Source of the DNA: Clonostachys chloroleuca
Taxonomy: Eukaryota > Ascomycota > Sordariomycetes > Hypocreales > Bionectriaceae
Direction: 5' to 3'
DNA: 64,000 bases
Assembly: GCA_037952775.1 (NCBI GenBank)
Contig: JBANAY010000003.1
Span: 1,550,001 to 1,614,000, forward strand
Shown here: in pieces, positions 24,229-34,800 of the stretch
Position numbering within the stretch: position 1 is the first letter of the stretch
Layout: every line of letters begins with the position of its first letter
Notes under the pieces: model-generated
The model's input: only the letters and a program-made list of their open reading frames with translations
Told to the model about the DNA's origin: nothing
Databases searched by the model: none
Translations under genes and position numbers: made by a program

Positions 24229-25659
24229 ATGGAGGATATACTCATCATGGGCGCCGGCATCAGCGGCCTTGTCCTAGCGCAGTACTTGCGAAAGTAGAAG
24301 ATCTACTTCCAAATCTTTGAACGGGACAGTGACTTATCTACCCGCGGAGTAGGCTGGGGGCTGACCCTCAATTGGTCACTCCCTGCTCTTCGCTCACTCC
24401 TACCGGAAGATCTGGTCCTCAGACTCCCTGAGACCTATGTCGACCGTGCCTCCGTCCAGGCTGGCGCTATCTCGACCTTCCGGTTCTTTGATTTGAGACC
24501 GGCGAGCGCAAGTTCCAAACCCCAAAAGCTCCGGAATCCCAGCGCATCCGGGTGACCCGTCAGAAGCTACGGGCACTCCTTGCCACAGGCATCAATATCG
24601 AGGTGAGTTAAGAATAATGCCTCCCTTTCTCCTACAGCCAGACACTCAAGCCTCAGCTCCTCCAATTTTGTGATCAACAGTGGGGGAAAGTCATTATCCA
24701 AGTTTGATAAAGATCGTGATTCAGTGACGGCTACATTTGAGGATAGATCTAGTACCACGGGCCGCTTGCTCATCGCTTGCGACGGGGCCAACTCTCGAGC
24801 ACGACGGCAGCTCTCTCCAATCCATAGTGAAATGTATCGTATACCAGTTTGTCTCATGGGAATGAAACTAGAGCTTGGCCAGGAAAAGGCCCAGCTGATA
24901 CGAAACCTTGACCCGTTTTTCTTGCAAGGGACAAGCTCTGAGAATAGCTCATTCAAATATATTAGCTGTTCGTTTGATCCCCCCGGCTCTAGTTTTCCGA
25001 TGAATACTAATTACGTATAGTGCTTGATGTCCCCCAAACCAAGGGCGATCCGACCAGAAAATACGTCTACCAGATATGCGTCTCGTGGCCTTACTGTAAT
25101 GGGTTCCTGGATAGCGAATCCTCCATCGACATACCAAGTTCAAACGCGGAACAAATCCAGCTGCTGTTTCAGCGCATTTCATCTACGTGGGGAGAGCCGT
25201 TTCGCACTATCGCGAAGGAGTTGGCCACTGATCAAGAGATCAAATCTCTTGAACTGCGAGACTTTCCACCGCCCCACAGACTCCTCACGAATGGGCGTGC
25301 CGTTCTCATAGGCGACTCATTTCACGCCATGTCTATGTGTAAGTACAACGAGAAGCAGAGGAGAGTTGCCCGGCTTCTAACAATTCGCAGACCGAGGAGA
25401 GTGCGCAAACCATGCCATTGTTGACGTGCTTGATTTTGTCGATTCAGTCGGTCCCAAATTAATAAATGAGGATGCTGGTTGTGATTCTTTAACCGAGTCT
25501 CTCAATGCCTACGAACGTTCTGTCGCTGACCGCGCCCAACCTGGCGTACTGGCGTCTCGCCAGGCATGCCTAGACGCTCACAACTGGTCACGCATTACGA
25601 GTGAGAGTCCGCTCCTGACTAGGCGAGAGATGGAGCTGCAGTTCGCTGGAGTTCGATGA
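24229..25659 (+). pseudogene. FAD-dependent monooxygenase (PHBH-like fold), disabled
   Basis: ATG 24229 starts MEDILIMGAGISGLVLAQYL, with the GxGxxG dinucleotide-binding motif. An in-frame TAG at 24295-24297 follows residue 22. After it the same frame reads FQIFERD and GVGWGLTLNWSLPALR. A frameshift near 24500 moves the protein to the frame with KFQTPKAPESQRIRVTRQKL. An intron begins at about 24603 and another frame change follows it. The DG motif (LLIACDGANSRARRQLSP, about 24770) and GD motif (GRAVLIGDSFHAMSM, about 25310) are present. The intron GTAAGT...CAG near 25340-25390 splices cleanly to the GE-x-ANHAIVDV block. Family role: flavin-dependent hydroxylation, often in secondary metabolism. 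Broken by one nonsense codon and at least two frameshifts. Confidence 0.8.
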
Positions 25660-26171
25660 GTCCAATTTGTCGCGTCCACAATATCAGAGGGATTAGTAAT
25701 ATTTACTGCCGTCCATATCGCGTTGTAGTGACTTGACGCCCCACACACGGATATGGTGGGAGCACATATTAGAACAAGTCTAATCTGAGATAGTGGTGAG
25801 TCGGGAATCATTGGTGAATTATAATTGGTTTAGATCGTCATAGAAGTCGAGGAGGCCAAGGCCTAGAGCTGCATAGATATCAAAGACTTTACTGTTTATC
25901 ATCTGCTACTGTTCATCGGCAAATCTTTTGATCCCATCAACAGGCTACATCATTATGATATGGGCCTAAGATCTAGCGTCAAGAACAGTCTGTTTAGATC
26001 TGTCGATAGAAATCGCATTAACCCTCCTTTAAAAATTAGTTTTCTGCTAAAGTACTGAGCGTTGAAGATCTGGTAGAGGCTAGATGGGGCGAAATAGTCC
26101 CACTGTCCTAGCTGTATAGTGTATTTAGAATTACTATCACTCTAATGCTGCTTAGGTAGCCTCCCTCTCCC
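25660..26171. other. Intergenic, no gene seen
   Basis: AT-rich spacer between the monooxygenase relic and the 3' end of the HET-NLR gene; it should contain the NLR's 3' UTR. Confidence 0.4.
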
Positions 26172-29100
26172 TCATATGGGCCTATTTCGAGAGAATAGAT
26201 CTTGTATCCATTGCAAGCTCAATAACCTTGAACTTGAATCAGGATGGACGTGCCGTAAGTTATAAACAGGATATCCGGCTGGCCGGAAGCTTTCAATGGT
26301 TTTGGACAGAGATTCGGTATCCGCAATGCTTGGTTTCATCAAGCCCCATGGTGTATATAAGGAAGAAACACCAGATCCACCCTGCCAACTAAACGGTTGC
26401 GAAAAACTCATTCTGAACAAACCGCTGACAATGGCCATCCTCTCTTCAGCGCCAAACGTTTGGAGAGGCTTGTCCTGATCTCTTAAGAGGGTTTCAACAA
26501 CAATCGATTGGGCACGTACCCCGTCATCATTCAGTCGGGCTAGAAGTGCTTGCCGGACTTTGTAGTCGCTGGCTTGGCTGCTAAGCGCATGAGCGGCGTA
26601 CCTTCGCACATGACTGTCTTCATCGCTCAGTCGGGCCAAGAGAGCTTCCAGTACCTCAGGCTCCTCGGCCCGATTGCCGAGCACAGAGGCGGCCTGCTGT
26701 CTCACACCAACGTCTTTATCAATCAGTTGAGCTAGTAATGCCTGTTGAACTTTGGGCTCTCCAGTATGGCTCCTGAGTGACATAATCACAGCCATTCGGA
26801 GACGAGAGTCTTCGTCACTAGAAAGTCGAGCTAGGAGAGCTTCCCGGACCTCAGGCTCGCCAACTTCACCCATGAGCGCAATAACAGCAAGACGGCGATT
26901 ATCAGGGTCTGTGTCACCTAGCTGGGCGAGGAGTGCCTGTTGGACCTCCGGCTCACCAGCCAAACTTATTAGAGCTCTAGCAGCAGCCCAACGAACCTCT
27001 ATGTCTTTGTCTGCTAAGCTGAGGACAATTACCTGCCGCACTGTAGGATCGCTAGTATGGCTGCTGAGCGCGATAGCGGCAGCACCTCTAACGATGGACT
27101 CTTCATCACTAAGCCGGGCTTGAAGTGCTAGTTGAACTTCAGTATCATCCGCTTGGCTCGTCAGTGCACTAGCAGCATTGCTTCGCACCTGGGCGGTTCT
27201 ATCATCTAACCAGGCTAAAAGTGCCATCTTGACTTGAGGGTCGCTAGCCTGGTAGCTTAGAGTCTGAATAACAGCGCATTGGAGATCAGAGTCTTTGTCT
27301 TCCAACCGGGCTAAAAGCTCGTCCAGGATTTCTGGCTCGCCGATGTGTCTGCACAGTATACTGGCAAGGATTATTCGCATTTGAGGATTTTCATATTTTA
27401 GCCTGACCAGGAGTTCTCGCTGGATGGAACTAGATAAGGCCACCCTTGAAGCAAGGGCTAAAAGGAGTGATAGGTCAATATGCAACCTAGATTGTCGAAG
27501 GATATCAAGAACGATATGGTCTGGGAACTCCATCTCCCTAGCGAAGGATGAATGACCGGTCAATTTAATCTCGAAAAGAAGCCATGCTTTCAATCTTCTT
27601 TCCAGGTCCCGTCTCGACGCTAGTTCTTTGGAGACCTCGGCCAGACAGCGCATAACGAGCCGTTGATGCGCCGGTCCTAATAGATCCCGTGACTGATATT
27701 CTTCTATCGCCTGAAAAAAGTTTGCTACCTCATCTCCGTTTTGTTCGTCATCTAGCAACCCGGCTACAAAGCGCCAGAAGATATCATATCTTGGATTATA
27801 CTTGTGTTGAGCGAGGAAACTCGATATTGTCTCCTGTTTCTTGCCTTTGCCGTGTTTTAGGTCCAAGTAGCAGACAAAATTTTCAGAGTTTGATATCCAC
27901 TGGCGCACGAAATAGCTTGCAGCGAAGAATTCTTGGAAAGTTAGGTGCAGGAAGTGGTAGTTGGCATCTGCACCCTTCTTATGTGGATCTGATGTCCGTA
28001 AGAATGAAAGATGTCGGATGGATTGATCAGGCAATATCCTGTCATTCTCGGTTTTAAAGGCCCTAAGGAAAAAATGGCGTGTCTTCGGCTCGAACTCGAT
28101 CATGTCGTTCACCATGCCAGTAAATGCAAGCTTTTCAAGCAGTTCTACCTCATCTTTGAAGCAATCTTCTAGCTGCAAAGGCCCCATATTATTCGCAACA
28201 GATGCTTTTCGTTTCCCTAGACGGACGCTATCCTTGATCATCAATTGTTGTTGGACGTATTTGTAGAAGTTTGTCATACTTTGCAATGTAGGGTTATTGC
28301 CCGCGTTGTCACTCCAAATATAGCATAAGGCATCGAGAAGGATTGGGATACGAGCAAGGCCCTGAACAATCGCGAATCTCTTCAGAAAGTTTTGTATCTC
28401 TTTTGCATCCTTTGGGGTTTGTAGCGCCATTTCCAGATATTCATCAACTTGTTTAGGTTGAAATCCTACAGTTTCGAGTTCGAGATCAATAGGATTCTCA
28501 GCGTCGAGGGGCAGTTGAGCATGAGGCCGGGATGTAATAATGACATTAGGCTGGTCGAGCAGCTCAGCCAGCAACTCATGCATAGGTTCATCAATGTTCC
28601 ATGTCTCAGTGATTTCGTCGAGGCCATCAAGAATAAGCAAGGTCCTGCTTCCAGTACCCATTCCCGGGCTAGATTGGACCTCCGCTCCGAGGCGTTCAGC
28701 TAAAATATGGCCAAAGCGATGATCGTCTCGAAAAAAGTGGTAGTGAAAGAAATCCACCAGCGTGAGGCTATCGCGTGACCAAGTCTTGAGTGTCCGTAAT
28801 GGTACCCATAGCACCCTGTCAAAAAGATCGCTCCACATGTTTCGGCGCTCGAATTCAAAAACAATCTTCTTACAAAGCGTGGTCTTTCCAACACCGGCGC
28901 GCCCCCTGATGAGAATTCTTCTCGGCGCTTTCATGAGACCTTGAGAAGTGTGACGTGAGTCGAACATTTTGGCCAGATCTACACATTGCTTTGTGTCTCT
29001 GTCATCCACTCCGAGTCGTCTGAACGTATTGAAAGGTGAAGCTTCTTCGTTGCTAGGTGCTGTATTGTTCAGTGGCATGTGTCTGACTACAGCTAGGTTT

Positions 29101-29936
29101 ATGTAGCATTTAGCCATATCTAGGTTCTCGCCAGATAATCTCTGAATGCGAAGCCTATCGTCGCTATAATGATGGCTATTCAGGTACTCGTCTACCTGGA
29201 CCATTGATATGTTTTGTTTTTCGCGCACATACATAGCTTCGTGAAGCTCAAGCATCGCTTTGTCTTTTCCATAACCGTACATTAACGGCAAATACGCGTC
29301 AACAATCCCTAGTAAGGCGTAGGCTTGATCCTCGGGTCGTGTAGTGTCCCGGCCGCTCATCCAGTCACATCGATCCTTTGTCGCAAACTTCGATAGGGGA
29401 CAGCTACCATGGAGAGCTTCGATAGGGATCTTGGTGATATCGTGGATCAACTGTCCAAGAGACTGCTTGTCGCCGAGATATTCGGCCTTTTGAGAGAAAA
29501 ATGTAATCTTTGCAGGAGCAAGAAGCTCCTGAAGTGTCCAGCCCCTAGTGAACCATTTGCACTTGCGGAACGAAAGTTCCCAGCCTGGTTGACTCCGATT
29601 CTCAGAGACATCAGAAAGGTAAACATAACAATTCTCTGAGTCCTGATACCACTTGAACATGGAGTTGAGGGATTCACTGAGCTCGGCGCTGCTGGATTTG
29701 TCGATGCAGCAGGTGTCTATCCAAAAGTATTCCAGGCCATCTCGCTGTGCTTGCTGCCCACAGAACCGAATCTTCTCATACCCGACTTTGTTCTTGCCGG
29801 TTTTACTAATCGCATCTTCAAAAGTGACTTCTGTGTTCTTTGGGCCCCAAGTGTGTGATAGTATCGCATATGGGGTGATCTCTTCTGGAGCGTCAACCAG
29901 ACAGACATCCCCGCCATTCCATTTGAGGAGTCGCAT
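26172..29936 (-). CDS. NLR-like protein: HET domain - NACHT NTPase - HEAT repeats
   Basis: One intact 1254-residue exon from ATG 29936. Residues 1-240 form a HET domain: MRLLKW start, YAILSHTWG, an EYFWIDTCCIDK block, CYVYLSDV, FTRGWTLQELLAP and the RPEDQAYALLGI end. A NACHT-type NTPase follows, with the P-loop GRAGVGKTT (about 347) and Walker B LLILDGLDEI (about 432). The following helical region contains HFLHLTFQEFFAASYF. Residues about 850-1150 hold some nine or ten repeats of about 31 residues with the pattern 'EV..ALLARL.D.D..VR..AA.AL...A.', i.e. HEAT/PBS-type repeats. Family knowledge: HET domains trigger cell death in vegetative incompatibility, and fungal NLRs use a repeat domain as sensor and NACHT oligomerisation as switch. 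The partner is unknown. It lies head-to-tail behind zinc-ribbon gene 1 on the same strand. Confidence 0.93.
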   Translation of the reverse strand: MRLLKWNGGDVCLVDAPEEITPYAILSHTWGPKNTEVTFEDAISKTGKNKVGYEKIRFCGQQAQRDGLEYFWIDTCCIDKSSSAELSESLNSMFKWYQDSENCYVYLSDVSENRSQPGWELSFRKCKWFTRGWTLQELLAPAKITFFSQKAEYLGDKQSLGQLIHDITKIPIEALHGSCPLSKFATKDRCDWMSGRDTTRPEDQAYALLGIVDAYLPLMYGYGKDKAMLELHEAMYVREKQNISMVQVDEYLNSHHYSDDRLRIQRLSGENLDMAKCYINLAVVRHMPLNNTAPSNEEASPFNTFRRLGVDDRDTKQCVDLAKMFDSRHTSQGLMKAPRRILIRGRAGVGKTTLCKKIVFEFERRNMWSDLFDRVLWVPLRTLKTWSRDSLTLVDFFHYHFFRDDHRFGHILAERLGAEVQSSPGMGTGSRTLLILDGLDEITETWNIDEPMHELLAELLDQPNVIITSRPHAQLPLDAENPIDLELETVGFQPKQVDEYLEMALQTPKDAKEIQNFLKRFAIVQGLARIPILLDALCYIWSDNAGNNPTLQSMTNFYKYVQQQLMIKDSVRLGKRKASVANNMGPLQLEDCFKDEVELLEKLAFTGMVNDMIEFEPKTRHFFLRAFKTENDRILPDQSIRHLSFLRTSDPHKKGADANYHFLHLTFQEFFAASYFVRQWISNSENFVCYLDLKHGKGKKQETISSFLAQHKYNPRYDIFWRFVAGLLDDEQNGDEVANFFQAIEEYQSRDLLGPAHQRLVMRCLAEVSKELASRRDLERRLKAWLLFEIKLTGHSSFAREMEFPDHIVLDILRQSRLHIDLSLLLALASRVALSSSIQRELLVRLKYENPQMRIILASILCRHIGEPEILDELLARLEDKDSDLQCAVIQTLSYQASDPQVKMALLAWLDDRTAQVRSNAASALTSQADDTEVQLALQARLSDEESIVRGAAAIALSSHTSDPTVRQVIVLSLADKDIEVRWAAARALISLAGEPEVQQALLAQLGDTDPDNRRLAVIALMGEVGEPEVREALLARLSSDEDSRLRMAVIMSLRSHTGEPKVQQALLAQLIDKDVGVRQQAASVLGNRAEEPEVLEALLARLSDEDSHVRRYAAHALSSQASDYKVRQALLARLNDDGVRAQSIVVETLLRDQDKPLQTFGAEERMAIVSGLFRMSFSQPFSWQGGSGVSSLYTPWGLMKPSIADTESLSKTIESFRPAGYPVYNLRHVHPDSSSRLLSLQWIQDLFSRNRPI

Positions 29937-30623
29937 GGTGTCATTCGAGGGTGAGGCGTCCAGCGGCTTCGATCTCCAGCTAAAACCTGGGAAAGCTTGG
30001 CTTCCAGAATCTATCGTCGGGTCTCACGCTGATTGTGTTTTTATGGTGCCATGACACTCGGTGATGAAATGAGAGAAATAGGATTCAGGCGGAGGAGGCA
30101 GCTTGCTGCATATTCATGCATTCTCACGTGATCAACCGATCTGCCTTACCTGTCTGCCTGCTTACTACTATTTCCCAGACGTGGATGGATCGGCGAATCT
30201 GTAGTGCATGTATCTGTATTTTGAAGTGCTTATAGGATGTATATAAAGCTACAGCTGACGTTTTCTGTATAATCCTTCAGGCGATAGTAGAACAAACCAA
30301 GAAGCACCAACCAGAGATATTAGAAAAGGGAACTTGAACGTAGAGAAAAATCCTGGGAGAAATACCAATCCAGCTTGCAAATGTTGCAATTCTGATACCA
30401 AATTGACAGAAAAGATACTACCAAAATAACGACGTCCCATTGAGGAACATTAACAGCACTCTGGATTTACTCTTTGCTGCTTTGTATGGCGATACGAAGA
30501 AGAAACCATGGATTGCAATGTTCACTCAAATACGAATTGCATTCAACAATAATATCTAGAAAACCAACAATAAATCCCCAGTCACCAATAATAATACAAA
30601 AAGAAATCGCAGCTCTGCTCAAA
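29937..30623. promoter_or_regulatory. Intergenic region upstream of the HET-NLR gene
   Basis: About 690 bp between the NLR start and the 3' end of zinc-ribbon gene 1. It must contain the NLR promoter and the neighbour's 3' UTR. No clear TATA or repeated motif seen. Confidence 0.35.
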
Positions 30624-31933
30624 TTACTTCTTCAACCTTTGTTCCCTCTTCTTTCTATCTGCCGTATTCTTCCGCGTATGACACTGATGGCAAGTTCGCA
30701 ACAAGTGACCCTCCCGACGCGGGTCGGCGAACCGGTCGACCGCTTGGGTCTTGCTGCAGCCGGAACAGTATGCGTGGCCAGGCTGACTGGCTTGCGTTGG
30801 AGACGCACGCGAGGAAGAAGACGTGCTCTCCTTGGAACCCGACCTGGGCCGCTTGAGGGGGCGCTCCTCCGGCTGTCGACCTTCCTCGATACAGCGGGAG
30901 CATCTCCGCGAAGGTCTAGACCCTACCAATGGAAAGCCTTCAACCGGCCGCTGAGTTCTGCAAATAATGCAGGGCTTTTCGGCCTGGGATCCATCTCTGC
31001 TCTGGTCCCCCTTTGGTTCCTGAAAAGTCATGTCAGTTGCCTTGTAATTAAAGAGGGATTCTGGAATAAGACTTACATGGTAGGTCCTCCTGCGTGACCG
31101 GCACCTATCGCATACCTTATGGCGAGTCTGCTCGGATGGGATGCCGCCATCTCGAGAGAATCTCATTGCCAGCTGGTGCTTGCCACAGCACGAACAACGA
31201 AATGCCTGTCGGGAATCGGACCCGGCAGCAAGAGCGGCGGCGGCGGCAGGGCACAGGTTGATACCCTCACTAGGAGAGGTCACGTTGGCACCCAACTGTT
31301 CACCTGAGCCACAAAATAATCGGCCCCAGCCCACGTCCCGTTCCGGGAGAATGACATCTTGATATCCGATGACATTGCTGTCCCAGGGATCTAGATTGTC
31401 GTTCAAGTTGAATGAAGGAGGGGAAAGATCGGGAGGCGTGCTTGGGACAGAGGAAACGGATTCTTGAGAGCCAACTGACCACTCCGAAGATTCCTCTTGA
31501 GAAGATTGGGGGTGATCTAGAGAGGGGCTAGGAAGTTGCTGAGAGAAGTGGTCTTGGGAGGGGGTCGGGACACGAGGATGTCAGTGTCTGGAAAATAGGG
31601 GAGGCAAGGATCAAAGGCGCTTCGAAGGCCCGATGTAAGTAATCACATGTTATTTTGGGGCAAAGTTTCACTTGGGAGGAAACTATTGGGCTGGACCATG
31701 GGCATAATGGTTTGTGAGAAAAAAGCGCTACGCATCATGGCGGGCTGGGGGTAGTTATGTCCATCCCAAACCCCAGACGATTGGGTCGCCATGTTTGCTT
31801 GATTGAAGCCGCTTTGTTGGGCTTGGAAATTTGGGTGGAAGTGATGGGATGAAGTCACTCCAGCGTTATCATGATAGCACCCGCCTTGAGCTTGGCGGGT
31901 GTCTTGCTGTGAGCGTCTGCCGTAATGCTCCAT
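30624..31933 (-). CDS. Triple CxxC...CxxC zinc-ribbon-like protein, gene 1
   Basis: Exon 1 begins at ATG 31933 (MEHYGRRSQQ, then a Gln/Asn-rich region). The main coding part covers about 31590-31077 and 31019-30624, with a 57-nt GTAAGT...CAG intron after an RTYH motif. Three modules follow: C-x2-C...C-x2-C around 31180-31085; IICRTQRP...RRCSRC...EEGR around 30970-30885; and CSGCSKTQAVDRF...CHQCHTRK around 30775-30675. A Lys/Arg-rich tail ends the protein. The first splice is unresolved: the weak GTGATT donor at about 31650 paired with a TTTTCCAG acceptor gives the right frame but meets a TGA three codons later. Either another acceptor is used (CTTCTCTCAG at about 31535) or the copy is damaged. 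Paralogue of the gene at 34801-35898. Role unknown; nuclear nucleic-acid or protein binding is only a guess from the zinc modules. Confidence 0.65.
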
Positions 31934-31935
31934 TG

Positions 31936-32002
31936 CTTGAAAGAGTATTCATTAGCATCAGAAGCATAGGCAAAATTAGGTAATGGTGAAGGGGGAAATT
32001 AC
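31936..32002 (-). other. Likely 5' UTR intron of zinc-ribbon gene 1
   Basis: GTAATT at the 5' end, a GCTAAT branch-like site and TTTCAAG at the 3' end, with the acceptor two bases before ATG 31933. Supports that start codon. Confidence 0.5.
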
Positions 32003-34729
32003 TTGATAATTCCAAAGAGCTATGATGTTTCTTTGGGAGTGTGTGTAAGGTAGGTAGGGCTCTAGATGATGGGCTCTTATGGTCTTGACAACGAAGGGTA
32101 ATCGTTCAATCACTAAGGAGAAGAAAGGCTTGAGTGACAGACGCAGATGGTAAGGATGAGTTGGATGAAAGAAAAGAGACAAGACGGGGGAAACAGGGGT
32201 TTAAGTAGCATTCGCAATCAACAATTGGGAGAAATCTCTTCATTTCTTCCTTCTAATGCTTTCCGTTATTGAAAATTTACTTTTGAGCGAAGCTCATGTC
32301 ATACACTTCAGGTGGGCGTAGTCGAAGGCGAAATTTCGTCACATGCTTTCAAGTTACAATGATACCTATGTGTCACTGCCGGGAGTATGTAGTGTGGCTT
32401 TCAAGAATCAAACTCTTAGACGAATCCAGGGGAATTGGGTGAACTCTATGTCTTGCCACCAGCTTCATTGTTTATTTCACCTTCTCCCCCACGGGGAGCC
32501 GACACACCTGTCAACGTGGAGCAGCGGACACCAGCGGCCCTTGTTTCGTCTTTCCTCTCAACAACCCGAAACGGATTTCTGACAACTTTCTGCGTTCCTG
32601 AGGGATCAAGGAAATAGGAGATCCTTGGATGCTGACTTCCATCGACTACGCTGTCGGTTAGCAAGACATGAGCGGCAACTACGATAAGTCCAGGTATTGC
32701 CCCTGAAAAAGCTTGACGAAGGTTCCGAGCGAAATGGGGCTGAAAACAACAAACCAGCTCAATTGTGCTGATGAGGCTATGGCAAACTCTCTTGTAAACA
32801 TGCACAAGATGGCGTCGTCAGGGAGTGTCTTGGTTGTCCTTTGCCCTGCTCTCCGCGGTCATCCTGGGGAATTACCTGTAGTCTAGTCTGGGGGTATTGA
32901 GGTCTGTGCGGCAGAATTGAGTTCCGCCCTGGCAGGCTGTTGCCAGTTCCCATGGGCTTTTGCGGGGGGTGTTACGCTAATGATGACCACAAAGTTTGTT
33001 TTGACTTCAAGTCGAAGGTCGGCGAAGGTCGGAGGGAGCCGCACAGACTCACTCTGTAAGTTTATCACAGGATCTGGTTTTCTCCCGGTTTTTGAGTGTA
33101 CGCGTTTAGCCTCGTTCCTGATGGTATGACGGCCGAAAAACTCGCAAACACAATATTGCCACGATAGAATCGAAGAGTGAATACATGGCACCAGGCATCC
33201 ATGCCACCCCTACACTGACAGCGTAATCTTTCAACACGCATTAAGAATCTTGCCCGAACTCTCATATAGCTAGCAAAGTGGCAATAGAGGACGCTCGTAT
33301 GGATCGGGCGTCTCTACGTACCTTTTACTTTTCAGAATGGAAGGTGACCGAAGAGTGACCACTACCCCATGGGGTGACTCCTACCCCATGGGATGACTGG
33401 CACGCCGTCCCCCAGCAATTTTGTTGCCTTCAACCAACCCAATTCGATCTTTCAAGGCAGTAGAAGCCAATGTCAGATTTGCGTGCAAGAGAAAGGCGAA
33501 GGAGGCAAAATTCCCGCCTTGATACAATCAGCTGAGTGACTGTCGCTGTATTTTCTTTACTGAAGAGTTGCGTTTCTTATGGACATTGCTCGTTTGTCAA
33601 TAAATACTCAAAGAAGTGTTACTGGGTTTCAGATGCCATGAAACTTAATATCTGTGACGCAATATTGTTAGAGAGAGGAGAACAAGCCTCGTCCCTAGCA
33701 GTCTCCTGAATATACGGTACCCTTCCAGGCTACCACACTATCCATTATGTTATTCGTTACTCTACCACGGCGAGTCCAAGATATGCATAATAGCTTTAAC
33801 TCCCCTGAGCTGCTGCTCGTATGCGAGAGAGTCCACATTCCATACACCCTTGAAGATACACCCAAGATGACACCCCCTGGTGTAGGTTCATGAAAGAGGT
33901 CAAGGCAATACACAGATACATGCAGACAGACACACCCATACTTAGCACCATCCGGAAGAAAGAAAAGGAATGGAATGAAAAGAGGGGGAAGGGGGAAGCG
34001 AGTGGGCGAATCACACTCCGATCTCAAACCCTTCTGATTCTCCGCAAATTAAAAATGGAGTATGGCTTCCCATCCCCTCTGCAAGAACGTAACCTGCTGG
34101 TAGAAATAACCGAAACCAGTGCCAAGTTTTATAGTCGTAAAAAAGCTTTGCAGAGAACAGGGCAGACGACAGTACTAAGCCATAAACTGTAGGTAACCCA
34201 CGGTTCACCAATTGCAACTATTCACCGAGTATTTCCCCAGACTAAGGAGCTTATGACTATATTGCACGCCATGATGCCCCGTGGGGAATGCCAGAACTCT
34301 CTTGAATTCGTTCCAGAGTCAGATAATGAACTAGAACTGCAAGCTTGCTTCAAGAACACACACATTGCACCGTATATGGTTTTGGCCACAGTGACCGTGG
34401 CTTGTTAGATCAAAAGTCTCTCAAACTTACAGGATTGAGTCATTCTTTACCTTTCAACGAAAAGTTAGGCGTATGGAAAGGCACCTGATGTAATCAGCCC
34501 CTAGCTCTCCGTTGCCTTTAAATGTGTCCTGTCACCTCCCTTCTTTGTCCTCTTGTCTTCATCCCACACATCATCCTCATCACTACTCTTATTCCAGACA
34601 TTATTCAACTGTAAAGGCTCGTCTCACTACCCATTTCAAGACGTGAACTTGTCTCTGAGAGTCAGTCATCCAAATCTCTACACCACCTCCACACGACACT
34701 CCACACACCACATTCTTCAGACTTTCAAA
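32003..34729. promoter_or_regulatory. 2.7-kb divergent intergenic region between the two zinc-ribbon paralogues
   Basis: No gene is supported here. It contains both promoters. At 33360-33398 two 18-19-bp units occur in tandem, each built on the palindrome TACCCCATGGG(G/A), flanked by further TGAC(C/T) words. The last 250 bp before gene 2 are CT- and CA-rich, as in many fungal promoters. Confidence 0.45.
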
Positions 34730-34787
34730 GTGAGTCTAAGGCCCATCCCATAACATGTACAAGTCTAACTTGAGCAATTTGTGTCAG
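34730..34787 (+). other. Likely 5' UTR intron of zinc-ribbon gene 2
   Basis: GTGAGT donor, a CTAACTTGA branch-like site and a GTGTCAG acceptor, ending 13 bp before ATG 34801. Mirrors the arrangement in gene 1. Confidence 0.6.
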
Positions 34788-34800
34788 CACATCAGTAGCC

